Shown: positions 8,270 through 17,057, counted from the stretch's first letter. The stretch is 51,203 nucleotides of DNA from Amycolatopsis kentuckyensis (GCF_002155975.1 NZ_MUMI01000039.1:1-51203), one strand, 5' to 3'. Notes: a model not told the origin generated them from the letters alone. A program made the numbers and translations.

Positions 8270-9079
8270 TCAAACGGTTACGCGACGGGGATCGAAGACA
8301 CGCGTCATCGTCAGGGCGGCTCGCCGGCGGCTCAGGAGCCGGCTCGTGAGCACGCCGAGGCGGTTCGTGTGGCCGTCGACGACGACGGGGCCCGGGTTGC
8401 GGCTCTCCAGGTGGTTCAGCGCGGTGGTGACGACGTTGTCGGGGGTGCGGAGTTTTCCGGTGGTCAGCACGGCCGCATCCAGGCCCATGCCCGACGTGAA
8501 TTCGGTGGCGGTGGCGCCGGGGCAGACGGCGAACACGGTGACGCCGGTGCCGCGCAGCTCGGCCCACAGTGACTCGGTGAAGCTGAGGGAAAACGCTTTC
8601 GTAGCGCCGTAGACCGCCATTCGGGGCGAAGGCAGGTAGGCGGACACGCTGGCGACGTTGATGACGAATCCGTGGCGGCCGCTCACCATGCCGGGGAGGA
8701 AGGCGGTCGTCAGCCGTACCGGTGCCAGGGCGCCCACGGCGATTTCGGCGGAGAGGCGGCTGGGTTCGGATTCGAGGAATGGGGCGAACGATCCGGACGC
8801 GGCGTTGTTGATCAGGCCGGTGACGTGGAGGCCCTGCTCGGTGACCGCGTGGTGCAGTTCATCGGCGGCGTCGGGCCGGGCGAGGTCCGTTGGGATCACG
8901 TCGATGCGGGCATCGGTGGCGCTGCGGAGTTCCTCCGCCAGCGAGGTCAGCCGGTCGGCGCGGCGGGCGACGAGCACGAGGTTCGCGCCGCGGGCGGCCA
9001 GTGTCCGGGCGAACGCAGCTCCGATACCGGAGCTCGCTCCCGTGAGCAGCACGGTCTGGGCGCGGTAGTCAACGGTCAT
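8270..9079 (-). CDS. SDR family oxidoreductase
   Basis: This is a 269-residue short-chain dehydrogenase. It has GASSGIG near residues 14-20, the adenine-ring aspartate in PTDLARP, NNAAS in place of the usual NNAG, a catalytic Ser in NVASVS and YGATK (Tyr/Lys). The extended C-terminus (HTNRLGVLTSRLLSRRRAALTMTRVF) resembles the DltE/YqjQ-like SDR group. ATG at 9079 (MTVDYRAQTVLLTG) is preferred over an in-frame start 12 codons upstream because the SDR fold begins here. It lies 54 bp downstream of a LysR gene on the same strand, so the two may be co-transcribed. Substrate unknown. Confidence 0.85.
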   Translation of the reverse strand: MTVDYRAQTVLLTGASSGIGAAFARTLAARGANLVLVARRADRLTSLAEELRSATDARIDVIPTDLARPDAADELHHAVTEQGLHVTGLINNAASGSFAPFLESEPSRLSAEIAVGALAPVRLTTAFLPGMVSGRHGFVINVASVSAYLPSPRMAVYGATKAFSLSFTESLWAELRGTGVTVFAVCPGATATEFTSGMGLDAAVLTTGKLRTPDNVVTTALNHLESRNPGPVVVDGHTNRLGVLTSRLLSRRRAALTMTRVFDPRRVTV

Positions 9080-9133
9080 GCCACCAGCGAACCGGCGGCC
9101 GGCGCGCGGGTCCAAGACCTGTTTTGCACCTGG

Positions 9134-10033
9134 TCATGCACGAGCGGTATCGCGGACGAGCAGCTTCTGCGCGGAACGGACGAACTCCGCGACGAGCGGG
9201 TTGGTTTCCCCGGCACGGCCGGCGACGACGACCTGGCTCGGCTCGGCCCCGTCGACGGGAACGGCGACCAAGTCGGGGCGCAGGGTGAAGCGCCGGTCGT
9301 CGGCGGGGACGATCGCGATGGCAGTGCCCTCGGCGATGGCCTCGAGTTTGTCGTCGTAGGTGTCGGCGAGGGTGGGCCCCAACGGGGCCGGACCGTGGCC
9401 TTCGCGGGGTTCGAGGCGCCAGAAGCCGGTCCAGTCCTCGCCCATGCCGGTGCAGCCGACGAGCGGCTCCGACCGGACGTCCGCAACGTTGATGGACTCC
9501 TTGCCCGCGAAGCGGTGGGCGGTCGACACCAGGGCGACCAGAGGCTCGGTGTAGAGCGCGGTCACGGCGAGGTCGTCTTCGGGTATCGGCAGTGGTGCGC
9601 GGATGACCAGAGCGTCGATCTGCCGGTCCACCAGTGCACCGGCCTCCCGTGAGCTGAGATGACGGGTGCGGACGTGGGCGCCGGGATAGCGGTTTCGCAG
9701 GTCGCGGACGGCGGGGGTGATGACCAGATCGTCGGCGTACCCGAGGGTGATGGTGCGGGCCGGCGCCGCGGCGCGCGCGGCAAGCACGGCCTGCTCGGCG
9801 TTGTGCACCAGTTGCTGCGCTCGGGGCAGGAACGCCGCGCCGGCGGCGGTGAACCGGCTGCCCTGGCTGGTGCGTTCCAAAAGGCGTACCCCCAGTGCGT
9901 TTTCCAGCCGCTGGATCTGGCGGCTCAGGGACGGCTGGGCGACCCGCAGCTGCTCGGCCGCGCGGGCGAAGTTCAGCTGCTCGGCGACCACCAGGAAGTA
10001 CCGGACCAGCCGCAGATCCAGGTCGGGGAGCAT
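9134..10033 (-). CDS. LysR family transcriptional regulator
   Basis: This is a 299-residue protein. Residues about 4-63 are the LysR winged HTH (LRLVRYFLVVAEQLNFARAAEQLRVAQPSLSRQIQRLENALGVRLLERTSQG), a textbook match. The rest is a periplasmic-binding-like effector domain (ITLGYADDLV... LVALVSTAHRFAG). The gene is divergent from a (now broken) alpha/beta hydrolase, with 90 bp between the starts, and is followed by an SDR gene on its own strand. LysR proteins usually control the divergent neighbour, so its original target here may be lost. Confidence 0.92.
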   Translation of the reverse strand: MLPDLDLRLVRYFLVVAEQLNFARAAEQLRVAQPSLSRQIQRLENALGVRLLERTSQGSRFTAAGAAFLPRAQQLVHNAEQAVLAARAAAPARTITLGYADDLVITPAVRDLRNRYPGAHVRTRHLSSREAGALVDRQIDALVIRAPLPIPEDDLAVTALYTEPLVALVSTAHRFAGKESINVADVRSEPLVGCTGMGEDWTGFWRLEPREGHGPAPLGPTLADTYDDKLEAIAEGTAIAIVPADDRRFTLRPDLVAVPVDGAEPSQVVVAGRAGETNPLVAEFVRSAQKLLVRDTARA

Positions 10034-10051
10034 GTTCGCAGGCTACTCCGT

Positions 10052-10103
10052 CATGCCGTTCCGGTATGGCGGCGTGCGGATGAGGTCTTGGACGTACGGC
10101 ATG
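10052..10103. promoter_or_regulatory. Possible LysR-type control region with separated inverted repeat
   Basis: In the LysR/hydrolase divergent spacer, CATGCCGT (10052-10059) and its exact complement ACGGCATG (10096-10103) are separated by 36 bp. The spacing is larger than a standard T-N11-A box but fits two regulatory half-sites bound by a LysR tetramer. The repeat is short, so chance is not excluded. Confidence 0.3.
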
Positions 10104-10123
10104 GCGTGGTGTGTCTTGGGGAC

Positions 10124-10924
10124 ATGACCATTGCTTTCGTCAACGGCGTTCCGGTGACCCCGGCGGTGTGGGCGCCCCTGATCACCGAGTTGCCCGAGGC
10201 CCGGCAGCGAGAGGCGGTCCTGCTCGCGCCGCCCGGCTTCGGCGCACCCCTCCCGGCGGATTTCGCGGCCACGTTCGACGACTACCGGAACTGGCTCATC
10301 GACGAGCTCTCGCGGTTCGACGCGCCGGTCGACCTCGTCGGCCACAGCTTGGCCGGCGGGTACGTGCTCGAGGTGGCCATGACCCGCCCCGACCTGATCC
10401 GCAGCTGGGTCAGCGACACCGTCGCCGGTTACGAGCCGGCTACACCTGGCACGACCTCGCGAAACTGTGGCAGACACCCGGCGATGGGGAACGCCACATC
10501 GAGCAACTCTTTTCGGGAGGTGCGGGCGACCGGGCGGCGCGCATGGTCGGCTGGGGCATCCCGGAGCCCACGGCCGGCGAGGTCGCACTCCACCAGGGCC
10601 CGGAGATGGGTGAAGCTGTTCTCGCGCTGTATCGGTCCGTGCCCCGGCAAGTGCTGATCGAGCGTGGCCGCGACCTGCCTGCGGCAGCTGCGAGGCCCGG
10701 GTTGGTGCCGAATCGCCACGCAGGACGACTCCGTCGGCAGCCCCGCCCTCCGCCGCCGAGCCGCTGAACGGGCCGGCGCTCGCACCGTCGAACTCGACGG
10801 GCTCGGCCACTGGTGGATGCTCGACGACCCGGCACGGGTGGCAGCCATTCTGCTCGATTTCTGGAACAGGGGTGGGCGGCCGGTCGCCTGCAGAGCGGAT
10901 CGAGACGCTGGAACCCGTTGGTGA
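10124..10924 (+). pseudogene. Alpha/beta hydrolase, broken by two frameshifts
   Basis: The first frame starts at ATG 10124 and gives MTIAFVNGVPVTPAVW..., with the nucleophile elbow VGHSLAGG near residue 72. At about 10438 homology leaves this frame and continues in another one (GYTWHDLAKLWQTPGDGERHIEQLFSGG...ALYRSVPRQVLIERG). Near 10695 it returns to the first frame (IATQDDSVGS...ARTVELDGLGHWWMLDDPARVAAILLDFW), which holds the catalytic His in GHWW. The three pieces together make a full-length hydrolase of about 260 residues. The two shifts compensate each other, so either the gene decayed recently or the assembly has two single-base errors. It is divergent from the LysR gene. Confidence 0.75.
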
Positions 10925-11194
10925 GGCCAGCGACCGGCAGCGCTGGGACGGAGAGGCCGTCCGGGCCTACGCCCGCACGCTGCAGGTCTCCCCGCCGGAC
11001 TTGCCGGATCGTGCTGCACGCGCGTGCGCTACTGCTGGGGCGCATCAACACCCGCACTCAGCCACCCGCCGAGCTGCTCACCGAGCAGGCGGCACGCCAG
11101 CTGATCGTGCCGCCGCGGAGTGATCCGGATCGCGTCCTTGATGCTCGACGGCATCGTCCCGTCGGGGCCGAAGGCTTTCAGCTCGACGATGAGC
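10925..11194. other. Intergenic DNA between hydrolase remnant and VOC gene
   Basis: About 270 bp follow the P450 operon. A 42-codon minus-strand frame (MPSSIKDAIRITPRRHDQLACRLLGEQLGGWL..., 11029-11157) has coding-like base composition but no Shine-Dalgarno sequence and no family I recognise. It is not called as a gene. I see no clear hairpin terminator. Confidence 0.35.
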
Positions 11195-11560
11195 TCAGGC
11201 GTTGGGAGTGGCGATGTATTCGAAGACGGAACCGTCCGGGTGCCTGGCCACCAGCCGTTCTCCGTTGGGCCCGGCCGACGGTCCCTCGACGATCTCGCCG
11301 CCGGCCAGTTCGATGTCCCGGACGACGGGTGCGACGTCGAACACGAGGATGGTCGCGGTCCGATCGGTGTAGCCCTCGGCGCCTTCTGCCTGCAGCAGCA
11401 GGAAAGGCCCGACACTGGCCAGCTTCACGCTCCCGTGACCGAACTTCTGCACCTCCTCGGCACCGGAAAGCGCTCGGTAGAGCGGGATGGCCTTGTCCAG
11501 GTCGTCCACCACGACCCTCGCCAGTACCTTCGCGATGTTGGACACTGCTGCTCCTGTCAT
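11195..11560 (-). CDS. VOC family protein (glyoxalase/bleomycin-resistance fold)
   Basis: This is a 121-residue protein: MTGAAVSNIAKVLARVVVDDLDKAIPLYRALSGAEEV opens as one beta-alpha-beta-beta-beta unit, and PVVRDIELAGGEIVEGPSAGPNGERLVARHPDGSVFEYIAT closes as the second. This is the vicinal-oxygen-chelate architecture. A terminal Glu (FEYI) is conserved as in metal-binding members, but the full metal triad cannot be assigned. ATG at 11560 lies 10 bp after the P450 stop, so it is the last gene of the PaaK-like/P450 operon. It may act as an isomerase or dioxygenase in that pathway, or as a self-resistance binding protein. Function inferred from context only. Confidence 0.8.
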   Translation of the reverse strand: MTGAAVSNIAKVLARVVVDDLDKAIPLYRALSGAEEVQKFGHGSVKLASVGPFLLLQAEGAEGYTDRTATILVFDVAPVVRDIELAGGEIVEGPSAGPNGERLVARHPDGSVFEYIATPNA

Positions 11561-11570
11561 CGTGACCGCG

Positions 11571-12782
11571 CTACCAGGTGACCGGCAGCGAATGGACGCC
11601 ATAGGTCACATTGGACCGGCGGTAGGACACCTCGTCGAAGCCGATCGCCAGCCTCAGCGAGGGGAACCTCTTCAGCAAGGCGGGAAACGCGACGTGCATC
11701 TCCATCCTGGCCAGAGGCAGGCCGACGCAGTGGTGGATGCCGTACCCGTAGGCGAGGTGGGTCCGTGGCGGCCGGTCGAAGTCCAGCTCGTCCGGTCGGA
11801 CGAACCTGGCCGGATCGCGGTTCGCCGAAGGCAGCGACACCAGCACCTGCTCGCCACGGCGGATCAACGTCCCGTTCACCAGCACGTCGGCGGTGGCCGT
11901 GCGGATCTCGCCGTGGTGCGGGATGCAGACGTACCGGACCAGTTCGTCCACCGCGGCCGGGACGATCGCCGGATCGTCGCGGAGCCGGGCGAGCTGCGCG
12001 GGGTGGCGCAGCAGGGCCAACGTGCCGATACCGAGCATGTTGGCCGTGGTCTCGTGGCCGGCGACCAGCAACAGGTTGCCGATCCCCACGAGCTCTTCGT
12101 CGGTCACCTCCGAGCCGTACCGCCGAATCACCCTCCCCAGCAGGTTGTCGCCGGGATCGGCCCTGGTCGCCGCCACATGAGCGCGCATCCCGGCGCGCAG
12201 CGCGTCCCGAGCCGGGATCAGGGTTTCGAGGCTCGACATGACGTCGGTCATGATCGCGGTCAGGCCGGCGAAGTCGAACCCGTCCGCGTCGAGGCCGAGC
12301 AGTTCGCAGATGAGCGTCGACGGCACGGGGAGGGCGAACAAGCCGACCAGGTCGACCGGCGGTCCGGCGGCGGCCATGGCGTCGAGCCGCTCCTCGACGA
12401 TTTCGGTGAATCTCGGCTGCAGGGCGCGGACGCGCTGTTCGGTGAACTCACCCGCGATCATGCGCCGCAGCCGGGTGTGCTCCGGCGGGTCGCACTCGAT
12501 GAACGTCCCCGGCTGCTGTGACCGCAGCTCGTCGGCCAACGTCCGGTCCTCCGGCTCCGGCAGCACGATCCCCAGCGGAGTCAGCTCACTGCTGAACCGG
12601 GCGTCGCCGAGCACTTGGCGTGCGTCGTCGAACCGGGTGATGAGCCAGACCTCGTCGCCGCCGTTGATGGACACCCGGGACACCGGCCGCGTACTGCGGA
12701 GCTCGGCGAATTCGGGATCCGGGTCGAACGGGCATCCCGCGGCACGCCGGTACGGCAGCGGCAGGGTGTCGGCGGCAGTCAC
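11571..12782 (-). CDS. Cytochrome P450
   Basis: This is a 403-residue bacterial class I P450. The I-helix motif AGHETTANML lies near residue 240, ExxR is present as ELVR near 284, and the heme loop YGYGIHHCVGLPLARMEM near 345-362 carries the axial Cys. The first residue of that loop is Tyr instead of the common Phe. The start is GTG at 12782 (VTAADTLPLPYRR), which overlaps the TGA of the upstream gene as GTGA. Frames upstream of it are not P450-like. Translational coupling with the small protein and the PaaK-like enzyme indicates one pathway. The likely role is hydroxylation or oxidative coupling of a product made by these enzymes. No ferredoxin gene is adjacent. Confidence 0.93.
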   Translation of the reverse strand: MTAADTLPLPYRRAAGCPFDPDPEFAELRSTRPVSRVSINGGDEVWLITRFDDARQVLGDARFSSELTPLGIVLPEPEDRTLADELRSQQPGTFIECDPPEHTRLRRMIAGEFTEQRVRALQPRFTEIVEERLDAMAAAGPPVDLVGLFALPVPSTLICELLGLDADGFDFAGLTAIMTDVMSSLETLIPARDALRAGMRAHVAATRADPGDNLLGRVIRRYGSEVTDEELVGIGNLLLVAGHETTANMLGIGTLALLRHPAQLARLRDDPAIVPAAVDELVRYVCIPHHGEIRTATADVLVNGTLIRRGEQVLVSLPSANRDPARFVRPDELDFDRPPRTHLAYGYGIHHCVGLPLARMEMHVAFPALLKRFPSLRLAIGFDEVSYRRSNVTYGVHSLPVTW

Positions 12783-13273
12783 GGGAGATCGTTCCCGGGT
12801 GCGGCTTCGGGCACCTGCACGGTCCAGTGGCAGCTGCGCTCGCCCAGCTCGTGCTCCACGGTGACGCCGAGCTTGTCCGCCGTCCGGTGGTGCAGGTCGA
12901 CGCAGTATTCGCACGGTCGCCGCAGGGTCAATTCGACGCCCTGTGCCTGCGCGCGCTCGCGGTAGTCGTAGATACCGCAGCGGCGGACGGCGAGGGAAGT
13001 GCTGCGCGGCTCATCGGTCCGGACCGTGTCGGAGCCGTAGACGTCGAGCATGGTGGCCAGCCCGGTCAGCAGATCACGCGCACGGTCGGCGGGGTCCTCG
13101 ATGCGGTTGAGCATGGCCGCGGAGTTGATGGAAGCCACCCGGTCGGTCCACGCGGGCAGACCCTCGGCGCCGAGGTACTTCTCGATCGCCGCCTGTGTCC
13201 GGAAGTAGACGCCGAGAACGAACTGGGCCTTCTCGGCATCGGTCATGGCCGGCCCGGGATCGGGAAAGCTCAT
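12779..13273 (-). CDS. Small Cys-rich protein, possibly ATC-hydrolase-like
   Basis: This is a 164-residue protein. ATG at 13273 overlaps the TGA of the upstream gene (ATGA), and its own TGA overlaps the P450 start, so translation is coupled on both sides. The N-terminal two thirds look helical (AEKAQFVLGVYFRTQAAIEKYLG). The C-terminal third has the cysteines RRCGIYDY, RRPCEYCVDLHH and ERSCHW. This helical body plus a Cys/His-rich end resembles L-2-amino-thiazoline-4-carboxylate hydrolase-like proteins (PF14196), seen in some natural-product clusters. The resemblance is weak and from memory. Treat the function as unknown; metal or Fe-S binding by the CxxC...H cluster is possible. Confidence 0.75.
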   Translation of the reverse strand: MSFPDPGPAMTDAEKAQFVLGVYFRTQAAIEKYLGAEGLPAWTDRVASINSAAMLNRIEDPADRARDLLTGLATMLDVYGSDTVRTDEPRSTSLAVRRCGIYDYRERAQAQGVELTLRRPCEYCVDLHHRTADKLGVTVEHELGERSCHWTVQVPEAAPGNDLP

Positions 13274-14772
13274 CGGACTCCTTCGAGCAGAGGGGAGGCT
13301 GGACGCAAACCGGTGGTGGCTTCGATCTCGGCGAGGGACACGCGGATGACCTCCGCGATGGGCGGAGGAAGCCGGTCGGTCATCGCGGGATCGTCCAGAT
13401 CCACCAGCCGGGAGAGTTTCCAGCCGAGGTACGAACCGAGGGAAGCCAGTGGCGGCAGCGACGGAACCGTTCGCACGGAAAGGTTGTGGCCGGCGAACAA
13501 GGTGGCCAGCCGCCGTCGTACCGCATCGAGGCCGGGCGCCTCCGCTTCGCGATCGGTGGTGAGCAGGCATACGACATCGGTGCCGCGAAGTACGAGCATG
13601 TAGTTCAGGACGGTGAAGGGCTCTGTCTCGGACCTGTTCTCGGCCCACAGCACCGATTCCACGTCCTCCTGGCGGACGCCGTCGCCGAGGCGTACGACGT
13701 CGTGTGCCCGCCCCAGCGTCCGCACCACTGGGAGCGCCACCCCGCACGGGCAGGGGGTCCCGGTCACCTCGACCAGGTCGCCGGTCTGGTAGCGCAGCAG
13801 GGGACGTGCGCGCAGGTCGAGACAGGTGACCACCAGTTCGCCTTCGTCGTGACCGCCATCGAGCGGCCGGATCCCCTGGGAGTCGGCCAGCTCGAACAGG
13901 TAGCTCTGCACCTGGAGGTGCAACCTGCCGTGCTCACAGGTGGCCGCGGTCGTGCCCGTCTCCGACGAGCCGAAGCTGCCCACGAAGGCTTTCGCCCCGG
14001 TCAGCCGTTCCAAGTGCCGCAGCAGGGACGGGCCGGCCTGCTCGGCCATGAGCAGCAGCCGGCGGAATCGGGGGAGAGGCTCTCCGTGCCGGTACGCGAA
14101 ATGCAGCATCTCCAGCAGGCGCGAAGGGGAACCGACATAGGTGCTGATCGAGAGTTCGCGCAGCAGCCGCAGGATCCGGGTGTAGTCGCCGGTGACGTTG
14201 TCGACCCATAGGCGGAGTGAGAGCACGCCCAGGTACTCCATCACCTTTTCGAATTGGTACCCGGCCGGCGCGAAGGGGCCGTTGATCAGGATCAGCGCGG
14301 AGTCCGCCGGAGTGAGCAGCCGGCCCCACATCTCGCCGATGTTGATCGTGTTCGCGGTGAGGTCGTCCAGTGCTTTGGGTGCGGCCACCGGGTCGCCGGT
14401 GGTTCCCGAGGATTCGTAGTAGTGCAGGAACTCGCCGATCGGGCGGGTGAAGACCGCACTGGAGCCGGACCGGAACTCCGCCTGACTGAGGACAGCCAGT
14501 TCGGCGAGCATCTTCTCGACAAAGGCTTGTGGCTCGTCCGCCTGCGCCCGCACGACGGTCTCCTCGTCGCGCCAACCGGTGAGCACACTCCCGAACTGCC
14601 GGGAGTCCGCGGCGGCGACGAGCGTTCGAACAAGTTTGTCCGCGTGTAGGGCGGGGAGGTCCGCTTCGCCGGCGTGAGCACGGCGGACAGCGGCGATGTG
14701 ATGGTTCACGAACTCTGCGTAGTTGGCGCGTGCCTGAGGATCTCTGAACAGCAAGCGAACTCCATTTACCAC
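13270..14772 (-). CDS. Phenylacetate-CoA ligase (PaaK)-like adenylate-forming enzyme
   Basis: This is a protein of about 500 residues with adenylation-domain motifs: YYESSGTTGDPVA near 150 (A3, phosphate-binding), GSFGSSETGTTAA near 283 (A5) and LRYQTGDLVEV near 335 (A7). These are arranged as in PaaK and related aryl-CoA ligases rather than long NRPS domains. The cysteines in GTPCPCGVALP match the Cys-containing segment of the PaaK group. It should activate a carboxylic acid as an acyl-AMP and perhaps pass it to CoA or another acceptor. The GTG start at 14772 has no strong RBS. A TTG at 14754 preceded by GGAG is an alternative. It is the first gene of a four-gene coupled operon with the Cys-rich protein, the P450 and the VOC protein. 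Confidence 0.85.
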   Translation of the reverse strand: MVNGVRLLFRDPQARANYAEFVNHHIAAVRRAHAGEADLPALHADKLVRTLVAAADSRQFGSVLTGWRDEETVVRAQADEPQAFVEKMLAELAVLSQAEFRSGSSAVFTRPIGEFLHYYESSGTTGDPVAAPKALDDLTANTINIGEMWGRLLTPADSALILINGPFAPAGYQFEKVMEYLGVLSLRLWVDNVTGDYTRILRLLRELSISTYVGSPSRLLEMLHFAYRHGEPLPRFRRLLLMAEQAGPSLLRHLERLTGAKAFVGSFGSSETGTTAATCEHGRLHLQVQSYLFELADSQGIRPLDGGHDEGELVVTCLDLRARPLLRYQTGDLVEVTGTPCPCGVALPVVRTLGRAHDVVRLGDGVRQEDVESVLWAENRSETEPFTVLNYMLVLRGTDVVCLLTTDREAEAPGLDAVRRRLATLFAGHNLSVRTVPSLPPLASLGSYLGWKLSRLVDLDDPAMTDRLPPPIAEVIRVSLAEIEATTGLRPASPLLEGVR

Positions 14773-15168
14773 TGATGGAAGGTGTAGTCCATTGCCGATT
14801 TCTCATGACTTTCGGTGTTGTTCACACCGTTGCCGAGCGCTGTGGAACGTCAAAGATGGACAATTCCACTGGGGACACTTTCGACTGTATCGCCAGCTGC
14901 GGTCATGGTGTGGCCGGAGAGACCGGCAAACGACCCGAAGTGCCCGTTCTTCTGGTCGAACTGCCCGTTTGGGCATCGTCGCGACCGGACGTCGACTTGT
15001 CGCACTTCGACCCCTGCGACGCACCCGCGATTGGTCTTCGCGGAAGCGAGCGCTGTCGCGGGGCCCGGGGAGCGCGGTCCGCTCGTCGCTGCTGAACGGG
15101 CCTGCCCGTGGGGGCAAATGAGGTGGCGCCGCGACACCGACACCCGGCTCGCCCGGTGTGGCCGCGGC
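14773..15168. other. Upstream region of the PaaK-like operon, no supported gene
   Basis: About 400 bp contain several short frames on both strands, but none has a recognisable domain or a convincing RBS. The 14.77-14.95 kb part is less GC-rich than its surroundings, as expected for the operon promoter. No clear operator palindrome was seen. Confidence 0.4.
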
Positions 15169-15300
15169 TCAGCGGGCCGGCTGGTCTCCGATCGCGGCCG
15201 CGATCTCGCCGGGGCTTCGGCCATGAAGTGACCCGCCCGGATCAGCCGGTGGTCCAGGTCGGTGCCCACGCCTTCCACGCGCCGGCCGTTGCTGTTGTCC
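15169..15300 (-). pseudogene. 3' remnant of alpha/beta hydrolase (epoxide hydrolase/dehalogenase-like)
   Basis: On the minus strand VGTDLDHRLIRAGHFMAE is followed, after a one-base shift near 15225, by SPGEIAAAIGDQPAR and a TGA at 15169-15171. This is the usual last stretch of alpha/beta hydrolases, with the catalytic His in AGHFMAE and the helix that follows. No nucleophile elbow or other upstream part can be read. It is a short eroded fragment. Confidence 0.5.
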
Positions 15301-15471
15301 GGAGGCTGCGTCCAGCGGCGCGGTGCCGTTCCAGCCGGCAGTGTGGATCCGCGGGCGATCACCAGATCACGAAGATCCTTATAGGCGCACGCCAGGTTTT
15401 CGTGAAGTCAGCGTGCCTGGTCAGCCGACGAGGTATCGCGAGAAACCGCGCCGGATCCGGTTCCCGGGCCG

Positions 15472-15512
15472 TGACGCGGCGGGCTCGGCCTGGCACCGAG
15501 CCCGCCGCGTCA
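15472..15512. terminator. Strong hairpin downstream of GH62 gene
   Basis: A 17-bp perfect stem (left arm 15472-15488, loop CCTGGCA at 15489-15495, right arm 15496-15512) sits 16 bp beyond the GH62 stop. There is no U-tract, as is usual in actinobacteria. It most likely ends the GH62 transcript and could also work on the other strand. Confidence 0.8.
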
Positions 15513-15527
15513 TCAGCACGCCGCCGG

Positions 15528-17006
15528 TCAGCGCTGCAGAGTCAGCAGGCCGGGCCGGTAAGGCAGGAGGACGTACTCCGTGCCGTCGGAGCGCGGGTCG
15601 CGCCCTTGGTAGAGGAGCTGGAGGTTGCAGGGGTCAACCGTCTTGGTCTGGTCGGGGTTGGTGCGGACCAGGTCGCCGTGGCTGATGTCGTTGGTCCAGG
15701 TGGCGCCGCTGTTGGCCTTGCCCGCGAAGGGGTTGCTCTCGGTGTCGGCTTGCGGGGTCCACGTGCCGCTGAGGCTGGTGGCGGTGAACGAGCGGAAGTA
15801 GCGGCCGTTCGCTCCGCGTGCCTCGACGATCATGAGGTACTGGTTCTGGCCCTGGATCTTGTAGACCTCGGGCGCTTCGAACAGTTTTTCCGCCGTGTCA
15901 CTCATGATCTTCGTGAAGCTCGAGCCGAAGCTGCCCGGGAAGTTCCCGATCGGCATGGTGGCGCGGTAGATGTTGCCGAGGTCGTCGGCGAAGAACAGGT
16001 ACATGTTCGTGTCGTCGCCGATGATGGTCTGGTCGAGCGGTGCCCCGACCGGGAGGGTGCCGGTGAACAGGGTCTGCGGGGCCGACCAGCCGTTGGGGTT
16101 GGTGGGGTCGCTCGAGGTGCGGTAGGAGAAGGTCGGGCCGCCCCACTGGTAGGCGAGGACCCAGATGTTCTTCGGCGCGAAGTAGAACAGCGTCGGCGCG
16201 ACGGCCCCGATGGTCAACGTGTTCTGGCCGGCGGTGGCCATGTCGGACCAGTTGGTGAAGGGGCTGAAGCTCATCGACTTCCAGCTCTTCGCGGTGTCGG
16301 CCGTCGTTCCGTAGACGATGTGCTTTCCGTTGTAGACGACGTTGGTGAAGTCCTTGAGTGCGACCCACCCCGACTTCGGGGTCGCCAGCGGGCCGGTCGA
16401 CGACCAGCGGTACGTCGACGGCAGCGTGCAGCCGGCGCTGCCTCCGGCGACCTGGACGAGCTGCCACTGCTGGTTGCTGCCGTTCCAGTCGCTGTACTGG
16501 ACCACGCTCGCGCCGTCGCCGGTCGCTGCGCCCTGCACTTCGACCACCTTGGCGCTGGTGCGGTTGACCAGGCGGACGTACCCGCTGCCGGAGTCGGCGA
16601 GGCTGAACTGCTGGTTGGTGCCGCCGTTGTCGGTCCACTGCACCACGTTCGCGCCGTCGGCGGTCGAGGCGCCCAGCACGTCGGCGAGCTTGCCGGAGTG
16701 CCGCGCGCGCAGCTTGTAGTAGCCGCCGCCGGCGTCCACGAACTGGAACTGCTGGTTGGTGGCGTTGGTGCGGGTCCACTGGACGAGGTTGGCGCCGTCG
16801 GCGGTGGAGGCGCCGTTGACGTCGAGTGCCTTGCCGCTGTTGCGGTTCACCAGGACGTACCAGGCGGTGGTGTCCACTGTGGCGGCCGACGCCGACACGG
16901 GGGTCATCGTGAGCAGACCGGCGACGACCGCCACGACGGCCGCGGCGGCCGATCCCGACCGCCACCGACGACGCCATCGCGCGGTGCGCGAAAACCCAAC
17001 CGACAT
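15528..17006 (-). CDS. Secreted alpha-L-arabinofuranosidase, GH62, with N-terminal ricin-type module
   Basis: This is a 492-residue protein. It has an Arg-rich signal peptide (to about residue 42, ending ASA), a ricin-B/CBM13-like module at about 45-185 with three QxW units (NQQFQF, NQQFSL, NQQWQL), and a GH62 catalytic domain at about 198-490. GH62 hallmarks are present: [34 protein letters not shown] with the catalytic Asp, [19 protein letters not shown], and [19 protein letters not shown] with the proposed acid Glu. The end QLLYQGRDP...[13 protein letters not shown] is also typical. The enzyme removes arabinose side chains from arabinoxylan outside the cell. The ATG at 17006 has a strong RBS (GGAAAGGAAAGAGG). 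A LacI-type palindrome lies 38 bp upstream, and a strong hairpin follows the gene. It is divergent from GH74. Confidence 0.95.
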   Translation of the reverse strand: MSVGFSRTARWRRRWRSGSAAAAVVAVVAGLLTMTPVSASAATVDTTAWYVLVNRNSGKALDVNGASTADGANLVQWTRTNATNQQFQFVDAGGGYYKLRARHSGKLADVLGASTADGANVVQWTDNGGTNQQFSLADSGSGYVRLVNRTSAKVVEVQGAATGDGASVVQYSDWNGSNQQWQLVQVAGGSAGCTLPSTYRWSSTGPLATPKSGWVALKDFTNVVYNGKHIVYGTTADTAKSWKSMSFSPFTNWSDMATAGQNTLTIGAVAPTLFYFAPKNIWVLAYQWGGPTFSYRTSSDPTNPNGWSAPQTLFTGTLPVGAPLDQTIIGDDTNMYLFFADDLGNIYRATMPIGNFPGSFGSSFTKIMSDTAEKLFEAPEVYKIQGQNQYLMIVEARGANGRYFRSFTATSLSGTWTPQADTESNPFAGKANSGATWTNDISHGDLVRTNPDQTKTVDPCNLQLLYQGRDPRSDGTEYVLLPYRPGLLTLQR

Positions 17007-17043
17007 AGCCTCTTTCCTTTCCTCAACAGGGACCCGGACGAAG

Positions 17044-17057
17044 TGTTAGCGTTAACA
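17044..17057. promoter_or_regulatory. LacI-type operator upstream of GH62
   Basis: TGTTAGCGTTAACA is an inverted repeat (TGTTA/TAACA) with the central CG pair typical of LacI-family sites. It stands 37 bp before the GH62 start codon. The cognate regulator is not in the window, unless it was the decayed LacI gene near 7.6 kb. Sugar-responsive repression is inferred. Confidence 0.6.

Noticed and set aside
11029..11157. Separate small gene downstream of the VOC gene (42 codons from ATG)
   Set aside because: Coding-like composition but no Shine-Dalgarno sequence and no homology I recognise.
14775..15095. 106-codon plus-strand frame near the PaaK-like start
   Set aside because: No family resemblance; it lies in a less GC-rich promoter region and overlaps antisense frames of equal length.
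16342..16719. Short plus-strand frames in GH62
   Set aside because: Antisense shadow of the ricin and catalytic domains.
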